Assembly: GCF_006442965.1 (NCBI RefSeq)
Contig: NZ_VFWX01000018.1
Coordinates: 1-64,000 of the forward strand
Reading direction: 5' to 3'
DNA: 64,000 nt
DNA from: Mesorhizobium sp. CU3
GTDB taxonomy: Bacteria; Pseudomonadota; Alphaproteobacteria; Rhizobiales; Rhizobiaceae
Positions 8,077 to 16,877 of the stretch are shown piece by piece. Each line of letters begins with the position of its first letter. The stretch's first letter is position 1. The translations under genes and the position numbers were made by a program. The notes under the pieces were generated by a model. That model did no database searches, was not told where the DNA came from, and saw only the letters and a program-made list of their open reading frames with translations.

Positions 8077-9009
8077 ATGACCAAGATCAATCTACGCGAA
8101 CTGGGCGAAACCGTTCTGTTGACGGATGGCGGCCTCGAAACCTCCCTGGTGTTCCTGGATGGTCTCGATCTGCCCTGCTTCGCGGCTTTTCCCTTGCTTG
8201 GCAAGGAGGACGGACGCGAGAGGCTCGGCGGCTATTTTCGCCAGTATCTCGACATCGCCGAACAGCACGGCGTCGGCTTCGTGCTCGATACGCCGACATG
8301 GCGCGCCAATCCCGACTGGGCCGAAAAACTCGGCTTTTCGTCGCAGGCGCTGTCGATCGCAAACAGGCAAGCGGTCGTGTGGGCGCGGGAGCTTGCCGCC
8401 CCCTATGTGGCGCGCGGTGTGTCTGTGCTTGTCAACGGCGTGGTCGGACCGCGCGGCGACGGCTACCGCGCCGATACGTCGATGAAGCCCGCCGAAGCCG
8501 AGGACTATCACTCCGGGCAGATCAAGGCCTTCCGCGACGCCGGCGCGGACATGGTCAGCGCCGTCACCATGACCTATTCGCAAGAGGCGGCCGGCATAGC
8601 CTGCGCCGCCATGGCGGCCGGCCTGCAGCCGGTGATTTCCTTCACGGTGGAGACTGACGGACGCCTGCCTTCCGGCGAAAGCCTGAAGGACGCCATAGAA
8701 TTGGTCGACGAGGAGACCGACGGTGCGCCGGCCTACTTCATGATCAACTGCGCGCACCCCAGCCATTTCGATGCCGTTCTTGCCGACGGCGGCAAGTGGC
8801 TAAGCCGCATTCGCGGCGTGCGCGCCAATGCATCCGCCAAAAGCCATGCAGAACTGGATGCGGCGACCGAACTAGATCCGGGCGATCCGATCGATCTCGG
8901 CCGGCGCTATCGCGCCATGCGGGATCGTTTCGGCCATATAGGCGTGCTGGGCGGTTGCTGCGGCACGGACAGGCGCCACATCGCCGCGATTTGCGAGGCC
9001 TGTTTGTGA
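8077..9009 (+). CDS. Homocysteine S-methyltransferase family protein
   Basis: This 310-residue protein belongs to the zinc-dependent homocysteine/betaine methyltransferase family, which moves a methyl group from S-methylmethionine, betaine or a similar donor to homocysteine to give methionine. The N-terminal LTDGGLETSL is the typical first block. The zinc-binding cysteines are in NCAHPSHF (about residue 226) and in the C-terminal GGCCGTDRRHI. No cobalamin domain is present, so it is the short, stand-alone type and not MetH. I chose the ATG at 8077; a TTG 18 nt upstream is also possible. It is a lone gene between ccdAB and the convergent ABC-F gene. The methyl donor cannot be told from the sequence. 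Confidence 0.88.
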   Translation: MTKINLRELGETVLLTDGGLETSLVFLDGLDLPCFAAFPLLGKEDGRERLGGYFRQYLDIAEQHGVGFVLDTPTWRANPDWAEKLGFSSQALSIANRQAVVWARELAAPYVARGVSVLVNGVVGPRGDGYRADTSMKPAEAEDYHSGQIKAFRDAGADMVSAVTMTYSQEAAGIACAAMAAGLQPVISFTVETDGRLPSGESLKDAIELVDEETDGAPAYFMINCAHPSHFDAVLADGGKWLSRIRGVRANASAKSHAELDAATELDPGDPIDLGRRYRAMRDRFGHIGVLGGCCGTDRRHIAAICEACL

Positions 9010-9016
9010 GCGGAGG

Positions 9017-10831
9017 TTAGCCCTCCATCTCCTCGCGCAGCATCTCCAGTTCCAGCCATTCTTCCTCGAGCGCGGCGAGCGTCGTGCGCTCCTTGTCGAG
9101 CGCTGCGATGGTCTTCTGGAACGAGGCCGGATCGCGCTCATAGAAGGACGGGTCGGCGATGTTGTTTTCCAGCCGCGAGATCGAGGCGGTGACCGCCTCG
9201 ATCTTCTTCGGCAGCGAGTCCAGCGCGAATTTCTGCTTGAACGAGAGTTTCTTCGCCGAACCTTTTTGCGCGGCCGGTTCGGCCTTCGGCGCTGCTTCGC
9301 TGGCTTCGGTCTTCGCTCTCGCTTTGCGGTCTTCCAGCTTCGAGCCGCCGCGCTGCGCCAGCATGTCGGAATAGCCGCCGGCATATTCGATCCAGCGGCC
9401 GCCGCCGTCCGGCGCGATCACGCTGGTGACGGTGCGGTCGAGGAAATCGCGGTCGTGGCTGACCAGGATCACCGTTCCGGCAAAGCCGGCGACCAGTTCC
9501 TGCAACAGCTCCAGCGTCTCCATGTCGAGATCGTTGGTCGGCTCGTCGAGCACCAGCAGGTTCGCCGGCCGCGCCAGCACGCGGGCAAGCAGCAGCCGTG
9601 CGCGTTCGCCGCCGGAAAGTTCGCGCACCGGCGTGCGCGCCTGCTCCGGCTTGAACAGGAAGTCCTTCATGTAGGAAACGACATGGCGCTGCTCGCCATT
9701 GATGACGAGGTTCTCGCCGCGCCCATCGGTGAGGTAATGCGCCAGCGTCTCCTGCGGATCGACGGCTTCGCGCTTCTGGTCGAGCGTGGCGATCTCCAGG
9801 TTGACGCCGAGCCGCACTGAGCCGGCATCGGGCGCCAGCTCGCCGGTCAGCATCTTCAACAGCGTCGTCTTGCCGGCGCCGTTCGGGCCGACCAGGCCGA
9901 CGCGGTCGCCGCGCTGAATGCGCGTCGAGAAGCCTTTGACGACGGTCAGATCGCCAAAGCTCTTGTCGATGGTCTTGGCCTCGATCACCAGCTTGCCGGA
10001 TTCGGCGGCGTCGCTCGCCACCATGGTGGCCGTGCCTTCGGCGCCGCGATGGCTGCGGAAGCGCTGGCGCATAGACTGCAGCTCGCCGAGGCGGCGCATG
10101 TTGCGCTTGCGCCTGGCGGTCACGCCATAGCGCAGCCAATGCTCCTCGCGCACGATCTGCCGGCCGAGCTTGTGCTGCTCGCGCTCTTCCTCTTCCAGCA
10201 CCTGGTCGCGCCATTCCTCGAAATGGGCGAAACCCTTGTCGAGCCGCCGGGTCTGGCCGCGGTCGAGCCAGACGGTGGCGCGGGTGACGCGTTCGAGGAA
10301 GCGGCGGTCATGCGAGATCAGGATGACGGCGGACGAGGTGCGCGCGAGTTCCTCTTCCAGCCACTCGATGACGGAAAGGTCGAGATGGTTGGTCGGCTCG
10401 TCGAGCAAAAGGATGTCCGGCTCGGGCGCCATGACGCGGGCAAGCGCGGCGCGTCGCGCTTCGCCGCCGGACAGGTCGTTCGGCCGCTCTTCGCCGGTAA
10501 GGCCGAGATGTTCCATCAGATAGGTGGCGCGGTGCGGATCGTCGGCAGGCCCGAGCCCGGCTTCGACATAGGCGCGCACCGTTGCGAAACCATCCATGTC
10601 GGGCATCTGCGGCAAATAGCGAACGGTCGCCGAAGGCTGGCGGAACACCTCGCCGTCCTGCGGCTCGATCATGCCGGCGGCGATCTTGAGCAGGGTCGAC
10701 TTGCCGGAGCCGTTGCGGCCGACCAGCGCGATCTTCTCGCCGGCCGATGCGCTGAGTGCTGCGCCATCGAGCAGCGGTGTGCCGCCGAAGGTCAGTTTAA
10801 TGCCGTCGAGATTGAGGAGTGGCGGCGCCAT
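9017..10831 (-). CDS. ABC-F family ATPase (Uup-like)
   Basis: The 604-residue protein has two ABC ATPase domains and no membrane segments, the layout of ABC-F proteins that act on ribosomes. Walker A motifs are GRNGSGKST (about residues 38-46) and GPNGAGKTT. The signature motifs are LSGGEARRAALARV and LSGGERARLLLARV, and both Walker B motifs end in LDEPTN. The domains are joined by an Arg/Glu-rich linker (EEEEREQHKLGRQIVREEHWLRYG). A C-terminal basic and coiled-coil region (KIEAVTASISRLE onward) resembles Uup, which points to that subfamily rather than EttA. The start at 10831 excludes an out-of-family extension. It lies one base downstream of the thiamine pyrophosphokinase gene, so the two are probably cotranscribed. 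Confidence 0.93.
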   Translation of the reverse strand: MAPPLLNLDGIKLTFGGTPLLDGAALSASAGEKIALVGRNGSGKSTLLKIAAGMIEPQDGEVFRQPSATVRYLPQMPDMDGFATVRAYVEAGLGPADDPHRATYLMEHLGLTGEERPNDLSGGEARRAALARVMAPEPDILLLDEPTNHLDLSVIEWLEEELARTSSAVILISHDRRFLERVTRATVWLDRGQTRRLDKGFAHFEEWRDQVLEEEEREQHKLGRQIVREEHWLRYGVTARRKRNMRRLGELQSMRQRFRSHRGAEGTATMVASDAAESGKLVIEAKTIDKSFGDLTVVKGFSTRIQRGDRVGLVGPNGAGKTTLLKMLTGELAPDAGSVRLGVNLEIATLDQKREAVDPQETLAHYLTDGRGENLVINGEQRHVVSYMKDFLFKPEQARTPVRELSGGERARLLLARVLARPANLLVLDEPTNDLDMETLELLQELVAGFAGTVILVSHDRDFLDRTVTSVIAPDGGGRWIEYAGGYSDMLAQRGGSKLEDRKARAKTEASEAAPKAEPAAQKGSAKKLSFKQKFALDSLPKKIEAVTASISRLENNIADPSFYERDPASFQKTIAALDKERTTLAALEEEWLELEMLREEMEG

Positions 10832-10832
10832 A

Positions 10833-11477
10833 TCAGCTTTCTGGGAGAGGGTAGGGATGGGCCAGAAGCAGCGCCCTGCCGCGCTCCAGCGCGATGCCGA
10901 GCCGGCCCCTGACCTCGTTTGATATAGTGAGCGAGGAGCCGAACGCCACCTCGACGCGGTCGAGCGGCCATTTGGCGCCGGTGACCGTGAGGCCGGAGAG
11001 CTCGGAGAAACCGAGCACCGAAAACAGCGTGCCGCCGGCATAGTCGAAGTCTGCTTCGCCAGGCAGGATCGGCACGCCTTCCTGGGCGCCGCTGGTCAGC
11101 ATCACCGTGGTGCCGGCTTCGGCCAGCCGCACGGCCAGCGCCAGATGCAGGAAAGCATGGTCGGCCCGCTTGCCGCCGAAGGCGCCGGCGAGAATGAGAC
11201 TGGTCGCGCCGCGGTCCAGCGCCTCGGCGATGGCCAGCTCGCCGTCCGTCTTGTCCTTCTCGGCCGGGAATACGGTCTTCGGCACCGCGGCCAAGTCATC
11301 CGGCAGGGCGTGCGGCACGGAGTCGAAATCGCCGACCCACAGTTCCGGGACGATGCCCAGCAGGCGGGCATGGCCGATGCCGGCATCGGCGGCGATGACG
11401 CGCGTGCCCTCGATCTGGCGTTCGAGCCGAGGCGTGCGGATGAGTTCGCCGCCAAGCAGAATGGTGAATGTGCCCAT
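10833..11477 (-). CDS. Thiamine pyrophosphokinase
   Basis: The 214-residue protein matches thiamine pyrophosphokinase, which transfers pyrophosphate from ATP to thiamine to give TPP. Family blocks seen are ADAGIGHARLLGIVPELWVGDFDSV (the Asp-rich catalytic loop), FPAEKDKTDGELAIAEAL and GAFGGKRADHAFLHL. The start at 11477 begins with MGTFTILLGGELI; the longer open frame reads into the divergent thi leader region and is not protein-like. Its neighbour across the intergenic region is the riboswitch-controlled thiBPQ importer, so imported thiamine would be pyrophosphorylated by this enzyme. Confidence 0.9.
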   Translation of the reverse strand: MGTFTILLGGELIRTPRLERQIEGTRVIAADAGIGHARLLGIVPELWVGDFDSVPHALPDDLAAVPKTVFPAEKDKTDGELAIAEALDRGATSLILAGAFGGKRADHAFLHLALAVRLAEAGTTVMLTSGAQEGVPILPGEADFDYAGGTLFSVLGFSELSGLTVTGAKWPLDRVEVAFGSSLTISNEVRGRLGIALERGRALLLAHPYPLPES

Positions 11478-11615
11478 GGCCGTCGCCCTTACCAGCCCTC
11501 CAGTCGAAACGGAAGCCGGGCAGCGCCACCACGGCGCCTCCAAGGCCAGGCTGAACATTAGCTGTCCGGCAAACTTCCGCTTGCGCCCGGCTGCGGCCGG
11601 GCCTATCTGTCGAAC

Positions 11616-11707
11616 CGCTCTAACGGGGTGCCGGACGTGATCCGGCTGAGAGGCATTCAAGCCAACCCGCTGAACCTGATCCGGTTTGTACCGGCGGAGG
11701 GATTAGA
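11616..11707 (+). ncRNA. TPP riboswitch (THI element)
   Basis: The sequence carries the conserved TPP-aptamer blocks in order: ACGGGGTGCC, then GGCTGAGAGG (11643-11652), then AACCCGCTGAACCTGATCCGG and a closing GGCGGAGGGATTAG. CTGAGA and ACCTGATC are the thiamine-contacting signatures. It ends about 55 nt before thiB. In this family TPP binding lowers expression, so uptake of thiamine is expected to be repressed when TPP is plentiful. The expression platform is probably the short stretch before thiB, where AAGGAGG precedes the ATG. Confidence 0.95.
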
Positions 11708-11761
11708 CGTTTCGGACCATCCGACGCCTCAATTCCTTTAACGCAAACGAAGGAGGCGCCG

Positions 11762-12766
11762 ATGCGCTCGATACTGTCCCAACTTATTCTCGCAACAGGG
11801 TTTGTTTCGCTGCTGGCAGGTCCCGCCGCGGCGAAGGACAAGCTCACCGTCTATACCTATGAAAGCTTCACCGCCGATTGGGGCCCTGGACCAGCGGTGA
11901 AGAAGGAGTTCGAGGCCGAATGCGGCTGCGATCTCGAATTCGTCTCGGTCGCCGACGGCGTGGCGCTGCTCAACCGCGTCAAGCTGGAAGGCGCCGGCAC
12001 CAAGGCCGATATCGTGCTCGGCCTCGACACCAACCTCACCGCCGACGCCAAGGCGAGCGGCCTGTTTGCGCCGCATGGCGAGGTGTCCGTAAGCAACGTT
12101 CCCGGCGGCTGGAGCGACGACACGTTCGTGCCCTTCGACTACGGCTATTTCGCCGTCGTCTACGACACGCAGAAACTGAAGACGCCGCCGAAGAGCCTGA
12201 AGGACCTGGTGGAAGGCGCCGGCACCGACAAGATCGTCATCCAGGACCCGCGCACGTCGACGCCCGGTCTCGGGCTGCTGCTCTGGGTGAAGTCGGTCTA
12301 TGGTGACAAGGCGCCGGAGGCCTGGGCCAAGCTCAAGACCAAAGTGCTGACGGTGACGCCGGGCTGGAGCGAAGCCTATGGCCTGTTCACCAAGGGCGAG
12401 GCGCCGATGGTGCTGTCCTACACCACATCGCCGGCCTACCACATGGTGGCCGAGAACACCGAGCGCTACCAGGCGGCCTCCTTCGAGGAAGGCGAATATC
12501 TGCAGATCGAGGTGGCGGGCATCACCACCACCGGCGCGAAGAACCCGCTGGCGCAGAAATTCATCGCCTTCATGACCGGGCCGAAATTCCAGGACGTCAT
12601 TCCCGAGACCAACTGGATGTTCCCAGCCGGCAAGACCGACAAGTCGCTCAACCCGGCCTTCGACAAATTGGTCAAGCCGACCAAGACCTTGCTGTTCAGC
12701 CCAGAGGACGTCGCGGCCAACCGCAAGGCCTGGATGGACGAGTGGCTGGCGGTGATGAGCAAGTAG
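11762..12766 (+). CDS. thiB: Thiamine ABC transporter, substrate-binding protein
   Basis: ThiB (334 residues) is the periplasmic thiamine/TPP-binding protein of the ThiBPQ importer. A signal peptide covers about residues 1-23 (ILATGFVSLLAGPAAAKD). The mature N-terminus LTVYTYESFTADWGPGPAVKKEFE and the CGCDLEFV block are typical of ThiB. The ATG is preceded by AAGGAGG. It follows the TPP riboswitch directly and is separated from thiP by six bases, forming thiB-thiP-thiQ. Confidence 0.95.
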   Translation: MRSILSQLILATGFVSLLAGPAAAKDKLTVYTYESFTADWGPGPAVKKEFEAECGCDLEFVSVADGVALLNRVKLEGAGTKADIVLGLDTNLTADAKASGLFAPHGEVSVSNVPGGWSDDTFVPFDYGYFAVVYDTQKLKTPPKSLKDLVEGAGTDKIVIQDPRTSTPGLGLLLWVKSVYGDKAPEAWAKLKTKVLTVTPGWSEAYGLFTKGEAPMVLSYTTSPAYHMVAENTERYQAASFEEGEYLQIEVAGITTTGAKNPLAQKFIAFMTGPKFQDVIPETNWMFPAGKTDKSLNPAFDKLVKPTKTLLFSPEDVAANRKAWMDEWLAVMSK

Positions 12767-12772
12767 GCCAGG

Positions 12773-14389
12773 GTGCATTCCGCGCGTGACTCCCGCATCG
12801 CCGCCGGCGTCGTCGCGCTGGCGGCAATCGCGCTGCTCATCGGCGGCGCCTTTGCCGGCCTCATCGTCGAAGGCGCGCACGACCTTTCCGGCGCCTATGC
12901 GGCCTTCGACGGTTATCTCTTCCGCGTCGCCCGCTTCACGCTCTGGCAGGCGCTGCTGTCGACATTGCTTTCGGTCGCGCCGGCGCTGCTGGTGGCGCGC
13001 GCCCTGTCGCGGCATCCGCGCTTTCCGGGGCGCGGCCTGATCCTGCAGCTGTTCACCGTGCCGCTGGCGCTGCCGGCCATCGTCGTCGCGCTCGGCGTGC
13101 TGGCGCTCTACGGCCGTGCCGGATATTTTGCCGGCGTCTTCGCCACGCTGGGCGGCGGCGAATGGCCCGGCATCTACGGCCTCTCCGGCATCCTGGTCGC
13201 GCATGTCTTCTTCAACCTGCCCCTGGCGACGCGGCTGTTCCTGGAGGCGCTCGGCACGGTGCCCGCCGACCAGTGGCGGCTGGCGAGCCAGCTCGGCATG
13301 GGCGCCCGGCCCGCTTTTCGCCTGATCGAATGGCCGGCGCTTCGCGCGGCTTTGCCGGGCGTCGCCGGGCTGGTCTTCATGCTCTGCATCACCTCCTTCA
13401 CCATCGTCTTGACGCTGGGCGGCGGGCCGGCGGCGACGACGCTGGAGGTCGCCATCTACCAGGCGCTGCGCTTCGATTTCGATCCGGCGCGCGCCGTGGT
13501 GCTGACGCTGCTGCAGATCGGCCTGACATTCATGGTGATGCTCGCACTCACCCGGCTTGGCGCCAATACGGTCGGCGAGGCCAATCTCTCCGTGGCGCCG
13601 CGCCGCTATCTTGGCGTCGGCCGACTGGAAGCCGCGCTCAATGCCGGCCTGATCGCGCTTGCGCTTTTGTTCGTCGCCGGACCGATGCTTGCTACCGTAC
13701 AGGCGGGGCTGAAAGCCGATCTCGGCCGGCTGACGGGCGAAGAAGCGGTGCGCCGCGCGACGCTGACCAGCGCCGGCCTCGCCTTCCTCGCGGCGTTGCT
13801 CGCCGTCGCCTTGTCGCTGGCATTGATCGCGGCGCGACGGGCGCTGGCCTTGCGCCGCCGTCCCGGCAAGGCGATGTCGCTGCTCGAGCATGCCGCCGAC
13901 ACCGGCGCCGGCTTCGTGCTGGTGGTGCCGCCGATCGTGCTCGGCGCCGGCTGGTTCCTCGCCTTGCGCAACGTGGCCGATGTGTTCGCCATTGCCCCGG
14001 TCATGGTCGTCGCCGTCAATGCGGTGATGGCGATGCCTTTCGCCATCCGGGCCATCCGCCCCGCCTATGATGCGGCCAGCGAGCGGCACGAGCAGCTTTG
14101 CCTGGCGCTCGGCATTGCCGGCTGGAACCGGCTGCGCCTCATCGACTGGCCGTCGCTCAGGCGTCCACTGGCGACGGGCTTTGCCTTCGCCATGGCGCTG
14201 TCGCTCGGCGACCTCGGCGTAATCGCGCTGTTCGGCAGCGATTCCGTGCAGACCTTGCCCTATCTGCTCCTGGCGCGCATGGGCAGCTACCGGACCGCCG
14301 ACGCCGCCGGACTTGCCTTGCTGCTCGGCCTCGTCTGCCTGATGCTGGTGGTTGCCGCCGACCGGCTCGGGCGGGAAGGACGGTCATGA
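12773..14389 (+). CDS. thiP: Thiamine ABC transporter, permease
   Basis: ThiP (538 residues) is the fused two-part inner-membrane permease of the thiamine importer. About twelve hydrophobic segments can be seen. Two copies of the permease cytoplasmic loop that docks the ATPase are visible, one near QLGMGARPAFRLIEWPALR (about residue 173) and one near ALGIAGWNRLRLIDWPSLR in the C-terminal half. The gene starts with GTG at 12773, seven bases after the thiB stop, and its TGA overlaps the thiQ ATG. Being read from the thiB transcript, it should be controlled by the TPP riboswitch. Confidence 0.94.
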   Translation: MHSARDSRIAAGVVALAAIALLIGGAFAGLIVEGAHDLSGAYAAFDGYLFRVARFTLWQALLSTLLSVAPALLVARALSRHPRFPGRGLILQLFTVPLALPAIVVALGVLALYGRAGYFAGVFATLGGGEWPGIYGLSGILVAHVFFNLPLATRLFLEALGTVPADQWRLASQLGMGARPAFRLIEWPALRAALPGVAGLVFMLCITSFTIVLTLGGGPAATTLEVAIYQALRFDFDPARAVVLTLLQIGLTFMVMLALTRLGANTVGEANLSVAPRRYLGVGRLEAALNAGLIALALLFVAGPMLATVQAGLKADLGRLTGEEAVRRATLTSAGLAFLAALLAVALSLALIAARRALALRRRPGKAMSLLEHAADTGAGFVLVVPPIVLGAGWFLALRNVADVFAIAPVMVVAVNAVMAMPFAIRAIRPAYDAASERHEQLCLALGIAGWNRLRLIDWPSLRRPLATGFAFAMALSLGDLGVIALFGSDSVQTLPYLLLARMGSYRTADAAGLALLLGLVCLMLVVAADRLGREGRS

Positions 14390-15168
14390 CGAAGGGCTTC
14401 AGCGCCATGCAAAAAGGTCTCGCGGTGAAGCTGGACGGCGTCTCGTTCAGCTATGGCGAGGCATCGTTCCGCTTCGATGTCGAATTCGCCGCGGGCCGGA
14501 TCACCGCCATCATGGGGCCGAGCGGTTCGGGCAAGTCGACGCTGCTCAATCTGATAGCCGGCTTCGAATCGCCCAATAAGGGCAAGGTGCTGATCGGCGG
14601 CGAGGATGTCGGCAACGCGCCGCCCTCTGGGCGGCCGGTGTCGATGGTGTTCCAGGAGAACAATCTGTTCGCGCATCTTTCGGTCGAAGCCAATGTCGGG
14701 CTCGGCCGCTCGCCGTCGCTCAGGCTTAGCGATGCCGACCGCATTGCCGTCGCCGAGGCGCTGGCGCGCGTCGGTCTTGCCGGCAAGGAAAAGCGGCTGC
14801 CGCGCGAACTTTCCGGCGGCGAGCGGCAGCGCGTGGCGCTCGCGCGGGTGCTGCTGCGCGACCGGCCGGTGCTTTTGCTCGACGAACCATTTGCCTCGCT
14901 CGGCCCTGCCTTGCGCGACGACATGCTCGATCTCGTTGCCGGCATCCATGCCGAGCGCGCCATGACGGTGCTGTTCGTCACGCACCAGCCGGAAGACGCG
15001 CGCCGCATCGGCCAGGACATGGCCTTTCTCGACGCGGGCACGATCGCGTCGATCGGACCTGCCGAGGATTTCTTCGAACGATCTGGACCCGATGCCTTCC
15101 GGCGCTATATCGGCGATCGAGGCGACACCGTTGCCGGATCACAACATATTGCCCGGAAGCGGACATAA
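14386..15168 (+). CDS. thiQ: Thiamine ABC transporter, ATP-binding protein
   Basis: ThiQ (260 residues from the ATG at 14386) powers the ThiBPQ importer. Walker A is GPSGSGKST, the signature is LSGGERQRVALARVL and Walker B is VLLLDEPFASL, followed by the H-loop TVLFVTHQPEDA. The start overlaps the thiP stop (ATGA), which supports translational coupling; an ATG 21 nt further on is an alternative. A longer open frame extends into thiP and is not credible. Confidence 0.94.
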   Translation: MTKGFSAMQKGLAVKLDGVSFSYGEASFRFDVEFAAGRITAIMGPSGSGKSTLLNLIAGFESPNKGKVLIGGEDVGNAPPSGRPVSMVFQENNLFAHLSVEANVGLGRSPSLRLSDADRIAVAEALARVGLAGKEKRLPRELSGGERQRVALARVLLRDRPVLLLDEPFASLGPALRDDMLDLVAGIHAERAMTVLFVTHQPEDARRIGQDMAFLDAGTIASIGPAEDFFERSGPDAFRRYIGDRGDTVAGSQHIARKRT

Positions 15169-15321
15169 TTTACGGCCAAACCGGCAACGGGCGATCCGGC
15201 GTTTGCTTGCCTTGTCCGGGGGAGTGTGGCTAGGTCCGGCCATGCTGGTCCGGCTGGGCCGTGATTTGCCGAAAGATTTCGAAAGGAAGCCGATCTGTCG
15301 ACCGGCGCTGAGAAAGTTTGG

Positions 15322-16791
15322 ATGAGGCCGTTGGCGCGTTTCCTCGCGTTGGCCGGCTTGGCCGTGGCGCTGGCGAGCTGCCAGATGTTCACGCCGCCGG
15401 ACGTGCAGGAGAGCGGCTTCCAGCCTTCCGACAAGCCGATCACCATCGACAATGTCGTCGCCAACGCCAAGCTCGTCGAAATGGCCAAGGCGCAGCATCC
15501 GCGCATCCTGGCGACTTATGGCGGCGAATATTCCGATCCCAAGCTCGAACGCATGGTGGCCAAGGTCGTCGGCAATCTGACGGTGGTTTCGGCCAACCCG
15601 ACCCAGACCTACCGCATCACCATCCTCAACTCGCCCAACGTCAACGCCTTCGCGCTGCCGGGCGGCTATCTCTATGTGACGCGCGGCCTGCTGGCGCTGG
15701 CCAACGACTCGTCGGAGCTCGCCGCCGTCATCGCGCATGAGATGGGCCACGTCACCGCCAATCATGGCCTGCAGCGGCAGCAGCTCGAGGCCGAGGAAGG
15801 CTTGGCGACCAAGGTGGTCTCCGACGTGCTCGGCGACAGCCCGACCGCCAAGGCGGCGCTCATCCGCGGCAAGCTCAGGCTGGCGCAGTTCTCGCGCAAT
15901 CAGGAACTGCAGGCCGACGCCATTGGCATCAAATCGATCGGCGAAGCGGGCTACGATCCCTATGCCGCCGGCCGCTTCCTGCAGTCGATGTCGGCCTATA
16001 CGGATTTCCGCTCGATCAGCGGCGCTACCGACGCCAATCTCGACTTCCTGGCCACGCATCCCAGCACGCCGCAGCGCATCGACCTGGCGCAGCGCCTTGC
16101 CCGCAATTTCGGCGCACCCGGCGTCGGCACGCGCGACCGCGACGCATTCCTCGCCGGCATAGACGGTCTGCTTTACGGCGACACGCCGGAAGAAGGCTAT
16201 GTGCGCGGCCAGACCTTCCTGCATCCCAATCTCGGCGTCTCGTTCACCGTGCCGGACGGCTTCGTCATCGACAATTCCGCCGCCGCGGTCACCGCGACGG
16301 GGCCTGGCGACATCGCCATCCGCTTCGATGGCGTGGCGATCGACAAGTCGCTGTCGCTCACCGACTATATCCGCAGCGGCTGGGTGGCCGGTCTCGAAGA
16401 CGCCAGCGTGCGCCAGGACACCATCAACGGTAACGAAGCGGCAATGGCGCATGCCACCGCGCAAGGCTGGCAGTTCGACATCGCGGTGATCCGTGCCGGC
16501 GGCCAGGTCTATCGGCTGCTCACCGCAGCACCCTCGGCCAGCACTTCGCTCGATTCGGTCGCGCGCTCGGTCAGCGCATCGTTCCGCACCTTGAGCCCGG
16601 CCGAAAAGGCGGCGCTGAAGCCGCTGCATATCAGGGTGGTCACCGTCCAGGCCGGCCAGACGATGGGCTCGCTGGCGGCGCAAATGGTCGGCGTCGACCG
16701 CAAGCTCGATCTCTTCCGGGTGCTCAACGCCATGTCGCCGGGCGCGACGGTGTCGGCCGGCGACAAGGTCAAGATCGTCACGGACAAGTAG
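15322..16791 (+). CDS. M48 family metalloprotease lipoprotein (BepA/LoiP-like)
   Basis: The 489-residue protein is a zinc metalloprotease of family M48 that is probably anchored as a lipoprotein. The lipobox LASC places the lipidated Cys at about residue 20. The zinc motif HEMGH is at about 139-143 and the downstream glutamate ligand is probably in NQELQAD. After the protease domain comes an unassigned region and then, near residue 435, a LysM-like segment (VVTVQAGQTMGSLAAQM onward) that could bind peptidoglycan. Related periplasmic proteases take part in outer-membrane protein quality control. It stands alone, 153 nt after thiQ. Confidence 0.9.
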   Translation: MRPLARFLALAGLAVALASCQMFTPPDVQESGFQPSDKPITIDNVVANAKLVEMAKAQHPRILATYGGEYSDPKLERMVAKVVGNLTVVSANPTQTYRITILNSPNVNAFALPGGYLYVTRGLLALANDSSELAAVIAHEMGHVTANHGLQRQQLEAEEGLATKVVSDVLGDSPTAKAALIRGKLRLAQFSRNQELQADAIGIKSIGEAGYDPYAAGRFLQSMSAYTDFRSISGATDANLDFLATHPSTPQRIDLAQRLARNFGAPGVGTRDRDAFLAGIDGLLYGDTPEEGYVRGQTFLHPNLGVSFTVPDGFVIDNSAAAVTATGPGDIAIRFDGVAIDKSLSLTDYIRSGWVAGLEDASVRQDTINGNEAAMAHATAQGWQFDIAVIRAGGQVYRLLTAAPSASTSLDSVARSVSASFRTLSPAEKAALKPLHIRVVTVQAGQTMGSLAAQMVGVDRKLDLFRVLNAMSPGATVSAGDKVKIVTDK

Positions 16792-16877
16792 CACCCTGCC
16801 GGCGTGACCGGCATCCGTTCACGGATCGTTTCGCAGTCCCGCGACCAGCAGCACCGCCGGTGCTGTCGCCGACACCG

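Noticed and set aside
8092..8766. A 224-residue antisense frame to the methyltransferase
   Set aside because: It is a shadow of the homocysteine methyltransferase gene.
11738..14089. A 783-residue open frame antisense to thiB/thiP
   Set aside because: Its composition (many Arg, Gln, His, Gly) is typical of a shadow frame; thiB and thiP are certain.
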